Shown here: positions 17,889 through 25,740 of the stretch, in pieces
Layout of the letters: every line of letters begins with the position of its first letter
How positions within the stretch are numbered: the first letter of the stretch is position 1
The notes under the pieces: generated by a model
What the model saw: only the letters and a program-made list of their open reading frames with translations
Database searches by the model: none
Told to the model about the DNA's origin: nothing
DNA from: an uncultured Gemmataceae bacterium
Lineage (GTDB): Bacteria > Planctomycetota > Planctomycetia > Gemmatales > Gemmataceae
DNA: 64,000 nucleotides
Reading direction: 5' to 3'
Assembly: GCA_937923405.1 (NCBI GenBank)
Contig: CALDUY010000039.1
Span: 62,001-126,000 of the forward strand
Program-made: the position numbers and the translations under genes

Positions 17889-17955
17889 ACAACGGGAAGC
17901 GAAGCGGCCCCCGAATCGGTCCACAGGTTTGGGGTCCAGCTTTGCTTCCCGTTGT
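17889..17955 (+). terminator. Large hairpin after the His-rich gene
   Basis: Arms 17889-17904 (ACAACGGGAAGCGAAG) and 17940-17955 pair over 16 positions with one weak pair. The loop is 35 bases. There is only a short T-rich tail, so it may be a terminator or a 3' stability element. Confidence 0.5.
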
Positions 17956-18083
17956 TCGTTGGTGGAATCGAGGTTGGACCGATTTAGGCTTTCGGTTATA
18001 TCTAGCGTCGATGCCACCTCGGGAGTGTGAGTGGCCACGATACGGATGTCTACCGGGCCGGACGCCTGGAGGAGTTCTCTACT

Positions 18084-20558
18084 GTGAACCAATCTTCCTT
18101 CGCCGATCTGCTAGGTCAGGACGCCAAATCGATTCCCTTCACGGGCGACGCCGATGCTCTGTATGAACGACACTTGGTTTCCGATCATGTGGTCAATCCG
18201 CAAACCGCCAGCACGCGCGAACGCTATGAGGCCGTGGCCCGCGCCGTGCGCGATCTGCTCTCCCGTCGCTGGCTGCAAACCCAACAAATTCATGAGCGCG
18301 AGAATCCCAAGCGGGTCTACTACATCTCGATGGAATATCTCGTTGGCCGTTCCCTGACGAATAACTTGACGAACCTGATGGTCGAACCGCTCGTCGCCGA
18401 GGCCATGCGTTCCGTTGGACTGGATTTGATGCAACTGGCCGAATGCGAGTACGATGCCGGTCTGGGCAACGGCGGATTGGGTCGGCTGGCGGCTTGTTTC
18501 ATCGACTCAATGGCGACTTTACAGATCCCTGCTATCGGCTATGGCCTTCGCTACGAATATGGGATCTTTCGTCAGGAAATCAAGAACGGTTGGCAAATCG
18601 AGGAACCAGACACCTGGTTGCGTCATCCCGATCCGTGGGAGGTAGCCCGGCTGTGCGACAAAGTAGAAATGCGTCTGAGTTCGTCGGTGCAATTGCTCGA
18701 CGGCGACATGAAAGTACGATTCAATCAGCCCATCTCGTTGATCGGCATCCCCTACGATCGTCCGGTGATCGGCTACGGAGCTAAGACGATCAACACGCTG
18801 CGGCTGTGGGGAGCGGCTAGTCCGGAGTTTTTCGATCTGGATGAGTTCAATCGGGGCGACTTCTTCGGGGCCGTCCACGACCGCGTCGCCGCCGAGGCTC
18901 TGACTCGTGTGCTATATCCCGATGATTCGACGCGCACCGGCAAAGGGTTGCGGCTGTTGCAGGAATACTTCCTAGTCGCCTGCTCGCTGTCCGACATCAT
19001 CTCGCGCTTCCTCAAAGCGGGCAACGAGTGGCGATCGCTGCCGGACAAGGTGGCAATTCAACTCAACGACACGCACCCAGCGATTGCCGTCGCCGAGCTG
19101 ATGCGCTTACTGCTGGATCATGCTCGCCTGGGCTGGGAGGAAGCCTGGAGTCTGACCACACGCACGCTGGCCTACACCAACCACACGCTATTGCCCGAGG
19201 CGTTGGAAAAGTGGCAAGTGCGACTGTTCGAGTGGTTCCTGCCCCGTCAGCTGGAGATCATCTACGAAATCAACCGCCGCTTCCTCGACGAGGTGCGGCG
19301 GCGCTACCCGGGCGATCAGGAGCGCGTTCGCCGCATGAGTCTGATCGAGGAAACACCAGTCAAGCAAGTGCGCATGGCTCATCTGGCGGTGGTCGGCACA
19401 CACTCGACCAACGGTGTGGCCGAGATCCACTCCGAATTATTGCGTACGCGAACTCTCAAGGACTTCGCCGAGATGTTCCCCGAACGGTTCGGCAATCAGA
19501 CCAATGGCGTCACGCCACGCCGCTGGTTGTTGATGGCTAATCCCGGACTGTCGAAACTGATCTCCAGCAAGATCGGCGATCGCTGGATTACCCACCTGGA
19601 CGAGTTGGCGAAGCTGAAGCCACTAGTCGACGATCCGCAGTTCCGCGAGCAATTTCGCGCTGCTAAACGCGAAGCTAAACTACGCTTCGTGGATTGGCTC
19701 CGCAGCCAAGGCGGGCCAGAGATCGATCCCAACACCCTCTTTGATTCTCAGATCAAACGCATTCACGAGTACAAGCGGCAACTGTTAAACGTGTTGCATG
19801 TCGTGGTGATGTACAATCGGTTGCGGCACAATCCGTCGCTGAAGATGACCCCGCGAACGGTGTTCTTTTCCGGTAAGGCAGCTCCGGCCTACACCTTCGC
19901 CAAACTCATCATCAAACTCATCAACAACGTGGCGGCGATCATCGATCACGACTCGGCGGTGCGCGGTCGGCTCAAGGTCGTCTTTATCCCCAACTACTCG
20001 GTTACGGTGGCAGAACGGCTCATTCCGGCAACCGATCTCTCCGAGCAGATTTCGACGGCGGGCTATGAAGCATCGGGAACCGGCAACATGAAATTCATGA
20101 TGAATGGAGCTCTGACCATCGGCACGCGCGACGGGGCGACCATTGAGATGGCCCGCGAGGCCGGCGAGGAGAATTTCTTCCTGTTTGGTCTGACCGCGCA
20201 ACAAGTGCAGGACAGTCGCGGATTTTACAGTCCGATGTGGCACTACCACAACGAACCAGAGACACGCGCTGCTCTGGATCTGATCTTCAACGATCACTTC
20301 AGCCAGCAGGAGCGCGGCATCTTCCAACCGATCCGTGAAGTGTTGCTGACCCGAGGGGATTACTACATGCACCTGGCGGACCTAACCTCCTATGCCCGCA
20401 CCCAGCTGAGCGCCGCCGAGTTGTTCGAGCAGCAGGACGCTTGGACGAGAAAAGCGATCTTCAATGTAGCCTGTTCGGGCAAATTCTCCTCCGATCGCAG
20501 TATTGCCGGTTATGCCGACGCTATCTGGAAAGCCAGGCCGTGTACCGTCAGTGTGTAA
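18084..20558 (+). CDS. glgP: Glycogen phosphorylase
   Basis: About 824 residues. I chose the GTG at 18084 because GGAGGAG stands nine bases before it; an in-frame GTG at 18027 would add 19 residues. The enzyme releases glucose-1-phosphate from glycogen and needs pyridoxal phosphate. Family signatures are seen throughout: YYISMEYLVGRSL, GLGNGGLGRLAACF, the nucleotide/substrate segment QLNDTHPAIAVAELMR, IKRIHEYKRQ, and the PLP-lysine motif EASGTGNMKFMMNGAL. The length is normal. No other glycogen gene lies near. Confidence 0.97.
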   Translation: MNQSSFADLLGQDAKSIPFTGDADALYERHLVSDHVVNPQTASTRERYEAVARAVRDLLSRRWLQTQQIHERENPKRVYYISMEYLVGRSLTNNLTNLMVEPLVAEAMRSVGLDLMQLAECEYDAGLGNGGLGRLAACFIDSMATLQIPAIGYGLRYEYGIFRQEIKNGWQIEEPDTWLRHPDPWEVARLCDKVEMRLSSSVQLLDGDMKVRFNQPISLIGIPYDRPVIGYGAKTINTLRLWGAASPEFFDLDEFNRGDFFGAVHDRVAAEALTRVLYPDDSTRTGKGLRLLQEYFLVACSLSDIISRFLKAGNEWRSLPDKVAIQLNDTHPAIAVAELMRLLLDHARLGWEEAWSLTTRTLAYTNHTLLPEALEKWQVRLFEWFLPRQLEIIYEINRRFLDEVRRRYPGDQERVRRMSLIEETPVKQVRMAHLAVVGTHSTNGVAEIHSELLRTRTLKDFAEMFPERFGNQTNGVTPRRWLLMANPGLSKLISSKIGDRWITHLDELAKLKPLVDDPQFREQFRAAKREAKLRFVDWLRSQGGPEIDPNTLFDSQIKRIHEYKRQLLNVLHVVVMYNRLRHNPSLKMTPRTVFFSGKAAPAYTFAKLIIKLINNVAAIIDHDSAVRGRLKVVFIPNYSVTVAERLIPATDLSEQISTAGYEASGTGNMKFMMNGALTIGTRDGATIEMAREAGEENFFLFGLTAQQVQDSRGFYSPMWHYHNEPETRAALDLIFNDHFSQQERGIFQPIREVLLTRGDYYMHLADLTSYARTQLSAAELFEQQDAWTRKAIFNVACSGKFSSDRSIAGYADAIWKARPCTVSV

Positions 20559-20969
20559 GACCGCTTGCCTCCTGCCGCGCGACGGGTTCCGGCTCCAGCC
20601 GGAAGTTTCGTCGTGCGGTACTGCCGTGTTCCTCCCACTAATTAATCGTAATAATCCTCCCCACTAGAGCGCTTCTCCAAATGGTGTAGAGACAACGAAG
20701 TAGGAAGCGCTTTCGCAGGCGAAAGCCTGCGGCTACCTGCCACCTGGCAATCCGAATCGATAGTCGCAGGGTTTCGCCTGCGATCCGCTACACCATGTTG
20801 TAACGCGTACTAACTCGCCAATTTGGCCCAACTTGGTCGACAGATTTCGGATTATGCCTCACTCATCGCTTGTAGGGATGTAAGGGCGCATTTGGAGTAT
20901 TTTTGCTAACCAATTACTGACAAAGAAGATGCGTCAAATGATCCTCCTCGCTTCTGGCGCTTGCCTAAC
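20559..20969. other. Intergenic region after glgP
   Basis: About 410 bases with no gene. It holds the REP-like copy 2 and otherwise nothing I can name. Confidence 0.5.
20679..20796. repeat. REP-like intergenic repeat, copy 2
   Basis: A variant core GCAGGCGAAAGCCTGCGGCTACC with partner TAGTCGCAGGGTTTCGCC, bounded by ATGGTGTAG and CTACACCAT. The outer ends match those of copies 3 and 4 (TGGTG.AGCGGAT). Confidence 0.75.
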
Positions 20970-20998
20970 TTGACTGAATTTTGACGGATGGCTATAAT
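20970..20998 (+). promoter_or_regulatory. Consensus sigma-70-type promoter of dnaG-rpoD
   Basis: TTGACT (20970-20975), a 17-base gap and a perfect TATAAT (20993-20998). It is the best promoter match in the window and lies about 260 bases before dnaG. Confidence 0.8.
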
Positions 20999-21004
20999 TT
21001 GCCA

Positions 21005-21257
21005 GGCCTAGCCAGGCACTTACGAGAACAATCCCTGTTCCCGCTTGAGCTTACGCAGGTTCTCCGCCTAGAGGAAAAGGCTCCCTGCGTTCCCAGCCAA
21101 AGCGGCCTCAGCCTGGGTAGGATTGCTCGACGGTTGTGGCCTGAAAGCGAGAAAAGCTGACTAGCGCTTCGCTTCGCGTGTAATAGACTCAGCGTTAGCA
21201 GGACCGGGGCCCACGGATGGGTTCGGGTATCTACTGGCTCCTGAAGACAGGTGGCCC
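21005..21257 (+). ncRNA. Structured leader or ncRNA before dnaG
   Basis: The stretch after the promoter can form several hairpins: ACGCAGG with CCTGCGT (near 21053-21092) enclosing GCC/GGC, CCCAG with CTGGG (near 21094-21118), and AAGCGA with TCGCTT (near 21146-21176). It has no reading frame of note. It may be a 5' leader that controls the dnaG-rpoD operon or a separate RNA processed from it. It does not match SRP RNA, tmRNA or RNase P motifs that I can recall. Confidence 0.4.
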
Positions 21258-23099
21258 TTGGCAGACGACCGCGTCAAGCAGGTCAAGCAGGCAAACGACA
21301 TTTACGATGTCGTAAGTAGTTATCTGGCACTCCGTCCCGCTGGTGCCGCCTACAAGGGGTTATGCCCCTTCCACGAAGATTCTCGTCCTTCATTTGACGT
21401 CGATCCGCGTCGGCAACGTTATCGTTGCTGGGCGTGTGGGAAACATGGCGATGTCATCTCATTCGTTCAGGAGTTCGAGAAGATCAGCTTCCTGGAAGCG
21501 TTAGAACTGTTGGCTCGTCGTGCAGGAATCACGCTCGATACTCCCGCCACAGCTTCGGTGGAGAATCGCGCTCTGCTGTTGGACGTGATGCGCTGGGCGG
21601 CCAAGCAATTTCATGAGTGCTTGCTCGATTCCCCTTTGGCAGAGTCTGCACGAGCCTATCTGGGCGAACGCGGGCTGCGAGGCGAGACGGTGCGCAAATG
21701 GGGGCTGGGCTTCGCGCCAGGATCGGGGCACTGGCTGGTCGATCTCGCTGGCCGCGCGGGGGTGTCGTTGGAGCTGCTGGAAAAGGTTGGCTTGGTGGCG
21801 GCTCGAACCGAAGCAGAAGGCCACTACGACCGCTTCCGTGATCGCGTACAGTTTCCTATTCGCGACGTGCGAGGTCAGGTGGTGGGGTTTGGCGGACGCA
21901 TTCTCCCGACGTCTCCGCTGGCCACCAAAGCTCCCAAGTATTACAACTCTTGCGATACGCCGTTATTCACCAAGTCCGAGCAGCTGTACGGTATCGATCA
22001 AGCACGATTGGCTTGTGAAAAGACCGGCTATCTGGCCATCGTCGAAGGTTACACCGATGTGTTGATGGCCCATCAACTGGGGATCACCAATGTCGTGGCC
22101 ACCATGGGTACCGCTTTGAACGATCGCCACGTCAAGCAGCTCCGCCGCTTCGTCTCTAAGGTGATTCTGGTCTTCGATGCCGACGCGGGCGGCGAGCAAG
22201 GAGTGGATCGAGCGTTAGAACTGTTCGCGGCGCACGACATGGAACTTTCCGTCGCGACCCTTCCGGTTGGCCTCGATCCGTGCGACCTGCTTGTCCGCTC
22301 CGGCGCGGAACCATTTCTTCGTATTCTGGCAGCGGCAATCGACGCTCTCGAGTTCAAATTAAATGGTATGCTGTCTCGTGAGGAAACTTCTTCGGTGGAA
22401 GGCCGCAAGCGCGTGGCCGAGGCCGTGTTGAAAGTGATTGCTCCGGCAAGTGTTTTGCCGGGCGAAACCGGAGCGCTGAAGACGGAGTTGATTGTCACCC
22501 GACTGGCGCAACGATTGGCTCTCAGGGAGGAGAGATTATGGGCACGCTTGGCGGAGTTACGACGAGCAAGCCGTCGTGTGAGGAATGATCCGGAACAGAT
22601 CGCGCCAATCCAGCCGGCCTCACCAGGAGCAGCGAAAGCCGCCCCTGAAGAGCGTCGGTTAATTGAGATTCTGCTTGCCGAGCCTGAACTGGTTGCTCGG
22701 GCTTATGTGGAGATCAAGGTCGAAGAGGTGATGCACCCGGGGATTCGTCGACTGCTGGCAGGGTTATATACCCTCTATCAAGCGGGAGAGCCAGCCACGC
22801 TCGATCGCCTTCGCCTGGATCTACAAGATAACCCGGCACTGGTCAACAAAGCGTTTCAGTTACAAGATGCCGGCGCGAGTCGCCCCAATCGCTTGGCGGA
22901 ACTGGCAGGGTTGCTGGCTTTTTTCCGGCAACGTCGTGATCGATCGGCGAAGGAAGCACTGAAAAGTGCCCTCCACACCAGCCCAGACGACCAGACTGGG
23001 ATGGAAATTCTTCGTCGGCTACAGACTCGGACTAGTGAAATTGGCACTGATACTTCCACGGGCGGTGAGTATTCTTCTTCTACATCGCCGCTGGTCTAA
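21258..23099 (+). CDS. dnaG: DNA primase
   Basis: 613 residues from a TTG start. It makes RNA primers for replication. The N-terminal zinc finger (CPFHEDSRPSFDV, then YRCWACGKHGDVISFV) gives the CHC2 motif. The primase core and TOPRIM domain follow: AIVEGYTDVLMAHQLG and VILVFDADAGGEQG with the conserved Glu and DxD. The C-terminal helicase-binding part is present (from about residue 450). It is followed after 35 bases by rpoD, the macromolecular-synthesis arrangement known from E. coli; here rpsU is not upstream. Confidence 0.97.
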   Translation: MADDRVKQVKQANDIYDVVSSYLALRPAGAAYKGLCPFHEDSRPSFDVDPRRQRYRCWACGKHGDVISFVQEFEKISFLEALELLARRAGITLDTPATASVENRALLLDVMRWAAKQFHECLLDSPLAESARAYLGERGLRGETVRKWGLGFAPGSGHWLVDLAGRAGVSLELLEKVGLVAARTEAEGHYDRFRDRVQFPIRDVRGQVVGFGGRILPTSPLATKAPKYYNSCDTPLFTKSEQLYGIDQARLACEKTGYLAIVEGYTDVLMAHQLGITNVVATMGTALNDRHVKQLRRFVSKVILVFDADAGGEQGVDRALELFAAHDMELSVATLPVGLDPCDLLVRSGAEPFLRILAAAIDALEFKLNGMLSREETSSVEGRKRVAEAVLKVIAPASVLPGETGALKTELIVTRLAQRLALREERLWARLAELRRASRRVRNDPEQIAPIQPASPGAAKAAPEERRLIEILLAEPELVARAYVEIKVEEVMHPGIRRLLAGLYTLYQAGEPATLDRLRLDLQDNPALVNKAFQLQDAGASRPNRLAELAGLLAFFRQRRDRSAKEALKSALHTSPDDQTGMEILRRLQTRTSEIGTDTSTGGEYSSSTSPLV

Positions 23100-23134
23100 T
23101 CGCGTATCAGGTCATGAGGCGAGGGAGGGGTTTG

Positions 23135-24787
23135 ATGGATAAGCTAGACGACGGCCTTAAGGCTTTGCTTGAGCAAGGCAAGGACAAAGGCTATCTGACA
23201 TACAGCCAGGTCAATGACCATCTGCCTGATGATGATGCCAACCCGGAAAAAATCGATCAGCTCTTAATGCTTTTGGAAGCGGAAGGGATCGAGTTGATCG
23301 ACGAAGCCGACGTCGACGAACGCGAACAGCGAGGCGTAACAGAACTGGACGATGGCTCGCTCGACCTCGATCTCAGTTTCATCGATGAAGAAGACAGTCG
23401 GCGCATCGACGATCCTGTGCGGATGTACCTCACCCAGATGGGTAACATTCCCTTGCTTAAGCGCGAGCAGGAAATCGCCCTGGCCAAGAAGATCGAGGTC
23501 ACACGCAAGCGCTTCCGCCGAAAGGTGCTGGAATGTGATGGCGCACTCAATCAGGTGGTCGAGACGCTCAAGCGTGTTTTCACCGGCGATTTACCCTTCG
23601 ATCGCACCGTTAAGGTATCGCTGACGGAGAATCTGGAAAAAGACAAGATCATGGCCCGGATGCCGGCCAATCTTCGTACGCTCGAATACCTGATGGAGCA
23701 GAACCAAAAGGATTTTGAGACACTGATCGATCCGCGTACCGATGAGGAAGCCAAGCAGAAGCTCCGCCGACAGCTCCGCATTCGCCGCCGCAAAGCGGTG
23801 ACGCTGGTCGAGGAACTATCGATTCGCACCCAGAAGATCCAGCCGTTGATGAAAAAGCTGGAGCAGATTTCGGCCCGCATGGACGAGTTGGAGCAACAGA
23901 TCCTCCAGTTTACGGGGGATCGCAGCCGTCGTGAGGATCGGGCCAACTACGAAAAAGAGCTGCACGACTACATGATGCACACGCTGGAAGAGCCAGCTTC
24001 CTTGCGAAAACGGGTCGATGCGGTACGGAAACGGTTCGCTGAGTATGAGCAGGCCAAGCGCGAACTGTCCGGCGGTAATCTCCGGCTGGTCGTGTCCATC
24101 GCCAAGAAGTACCGCAACCGGGGGCTGAGCTTCCTTGATCTGATTCAGGAAGGTAACACCGGACTGATGCGTGCAGTCGACAAGTATGAGTATCGACGCG
24201 GCTACAAGTTCTCGACTTACGCTACTTGGTGGATTCGCCAGGCGATTACTCGGGCCATCGCGGATCAAGCACGGACTATCCGCATTCCGGTGCATATGAT
24301 CGAGACAATGTCCAAGCTCCGCAACGTCTCGAAGAAACTGCTGCAGACACTCGGGCGCGAACCGACCATTGAGGAAACTGCTCAGGCAGCCGGCATCACC
24401 GAAGAAGAGACGCGCCGCGTCTTGAAGATTAGCCGTCATCCGATCAGTTTGGATCGTCCGGTAGGCGAAAGCGAAGACAGTTTCTTCGGCGAGTTCATCG
24501 AAGACGACTCCGCTGAGTCACCAGTTCAGGCCGCCACCCAGGAGATGCTCAAGGACAAGATCGATCAGGTACTAAAGACTCTGACCTACCGAGAGCGCGA
24601 GATCATCAAGTTGCGCTACGGTCTGGGCGACGGCTACACCTATACGCTCGAAGAGGTAGGTCGCATCTTCAAAGTGACTCGCGAACGAGTCCGCCAGATC
24701 GAGGCCAAGGCGGTTCGCAAATTACAACATCCGGTCAGGAGTCGCCAGCTTGAGGGCTTCCTCGATGGCATGCTCCGACGGCTCTGA
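23135..24787 (+). CDS. rpoD: Primary sigma factor RpoD
   Basis: 550 residues from ATG 23135, with a GGGAGGGG box. Region 1.1-like sequence (LTYSQVNDHLPDDD) is followed by region 1.2 (DPVRMYLTQMGNIPLL), a Glu/Arg-rich non-conserved insert, region 2 (LDLIQEGNTGLMRAVDKYEY, with TYATWWIRQAITRAI for -10 recognition), region 3 and region 4 (YTLEEVGRIFKVTRERVRQI, the -35 helix-turn-helix). It directs RNA polymerase to housekeeping promoters such as the TTGACT/TATAAT pair before dnaG. Confidence 0.97.
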   Translation: MDKLDDGLKALLEQGKDKGYLTYSQVNDHLPDDDANPEKIDQLLMLLEAEGIELIDEADVDEREQRGVTELDDGSLDLDLSFIDEEDSRRIDDPVRMYLTQMGNIPLLKREQEIALAKKIEVTRKRFRRKVLECDGALNQVVETLKRVFTGDLPFDRTVKVSLTENLEKDKIMARMPANLRTLEYLMEQNQKDFETLIDPRTDEEAKQKLRRQLRIRRRKAVTLVEELSIRTQKIQPLMKKLEQISARMDELEQQILQFTGDRSRREDRANYEKELHDYMMHTLEEPASLRKRVDAVRKRFAEYEQAKRELSGGNLRLVVSIAKKYRNRGLSFLDLIQEGNTGLMRAVDKYEYRRGYKFSTYATWWIRQAITRAIADQARTIRIPVHMIETMSKLRNVSKKLLQTLGREPTIEETAQAAGITEEETRRVLKISRHPISLDRPVGESEDSFFGEFIEDDSAESPVQAATQEMLKDKIDQVLKTLTYREREIIKLRYGLGDGYTYTLEEVGRIFKVTRERVRQIEAKAVRKLQHPVRSRQLEGFLDGMLRRL

Positions 24788-24795
24788 GGGAAGTA

Positions 24796-24826
24796 GCCGC
24801 CGGCCCCAAAGGGTCGGCGGTTTTTT
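24796..24826 (+). terminator. Rho-independent terminator of dnaG-rpoD
   Basis: CCGCCGGCCCC AAA GGGTCGGCGG followed by TTTTTT, nine bases after the rpoD stop. Confidence 0.92.
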
Positions 24827-24843
24827 GTTGGTGGAGGTGTATT

Positions 24844-25587
24844 ATGTCCGGAGTCGCCTCGTTGTTCCGCGAGATTCATCGGCTCAGGCAGTTTCTCCGC
24901 GACTTGCAGGAGAATCTTGACCGCATTCCCCGTACCCGCAAAGCTCACCAAGCCCGGTTGGCCAAGTCCGAAACTACTCTTCGAGAAGAGCAGGAAGCAA
25001 TCAAGAAGCTCAAGGTCACCATCAGCGATAAAGAGAAACAACTCAAGAGCAAAGGCGACGCTATCGATCGCTGGACGCGGCAGCAAACTGAAGTGACCTC
25101 CAAACGTGAACACGATGCTTTGCTGGTCGAAATCGCTCATGCTCAAGAACAGATCAGTCTTTTGGAGAACGAAATTCTTCAAGCGATGAGCGAAGTGGAG
25201 GAGCGGCAGGCTCGTCTGCCTGAACACGAGAAAGCGGTGGCCGCTGCTAAGGCGGACTTGGCCAAATTCGACGCCGAAGCCGACTCGCGCAAGGCGACGT
25301 TGGAAAGCGAACTGGTCCGAGCCAACCAATTGTTGAAAGAACAGGAACAACAACTGCCCAAGGGCGACATCCTCACCCAGTATCAACGCACGCTCAACTC
25401 GATGGGAGCAGACGGGTTTTCTGCCGTCAAAAATAACTACTGCACGGAATGTTACACCGAGGTCAACCGCACGATCGAACTACGACTACTGAATGATGAT
25501 TTCGCCGTCTGCCAACGCTGTGGCCGCATTCTGTACCTAGCGGAAGTGAAGTCGACCGACGACGATGACGCCGACGATGACGAGTGA
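24844..25587 (+). CDS. Coiled-coil protein with C-terminal C4 zinc ribbon
   Basis: 247 residues. Residues 5-175 form a long coiled coil rich in Lys, Glu and Gln. The C-terminal zinc ribbon has Cys pairs in NYCTECYTEV and VCQRCGRILY. The end is an Asp run (DDDDADDDE). This is the layout of the CT398/DUF164 family, which interacts with RNA-polymerase or flagellar components in some bacteria; the function here is unknown. A GGAGG box lies before the ATG. The rpoD terminator separates it from rpoD. Confidence 0.85.
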   Translation: MSGVASLFREIHRLRQFLRDLQENLDRIPRTRKAHQARLAKSETTLREEQEAIKKLKVTISDKEKQLKSKGDAIDRWTRQQTEVTSKREHDALLVEIAHAQEQISLLENEILQAMSEVEERQARLPEHEKAVAAAKADLAKFDAEADSRKATLESELVRANQLLKEQEQQLPKGDILTQYQRTLNSMGADGFSAVKNNYCTECYTEVNRTIELRLLNDDFAVCQRCGRILYLAEVKSTDDDDADDDE

Positions 25588-25599
25588 GACGAAGCCGCC

Positions 25600-25728
25600 T
25601 GCCTACGCGGGCTAAAGCCCGCAGCTACCAAGCGGCGATCTGAACAGGTAGTCGCAGGCTGGTAGTCGTAGGCTTTAGCCTGCGGGCATGATTCGCGGGC
25701 TAAAGCCGGCAATCCGCTTCACCAGAAC
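25600..25728. repeat. REP-like intergenic repeat, copy 3 (multiple units)
   Basis: Three units: GCGGGCTAAAGCCCGCAGCTACC, GGTAGTCGCAGGC with GGCTTTAGCCTGCGGGC, and CGCGGGCTAAAGCC. The right end CCGGCAATCCGCTTCACCA is the complement of the left end of copy 4. Confidence 0.85.
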
Positions 25729-25740
25729 TCACCCGGTCGC

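Noticed and set aside
17589..17987. Longer plus-strand frame overlapping the His-rich gene
   Set aside because: It is out of frame with the strong GGAGGGAGG box and reads as a shadow of the His-rich gene and the hairpin.
21005..21257. Possible SRP RNA, tmRNA or RNase P RNA before dnaG
   Set aside because: None of their conserved motifs (GGAAG.AGCAGCC, GGGG.TGATTCTGG, GAGGAAAGTCC) is present; kept only as an unassigned structured leader.
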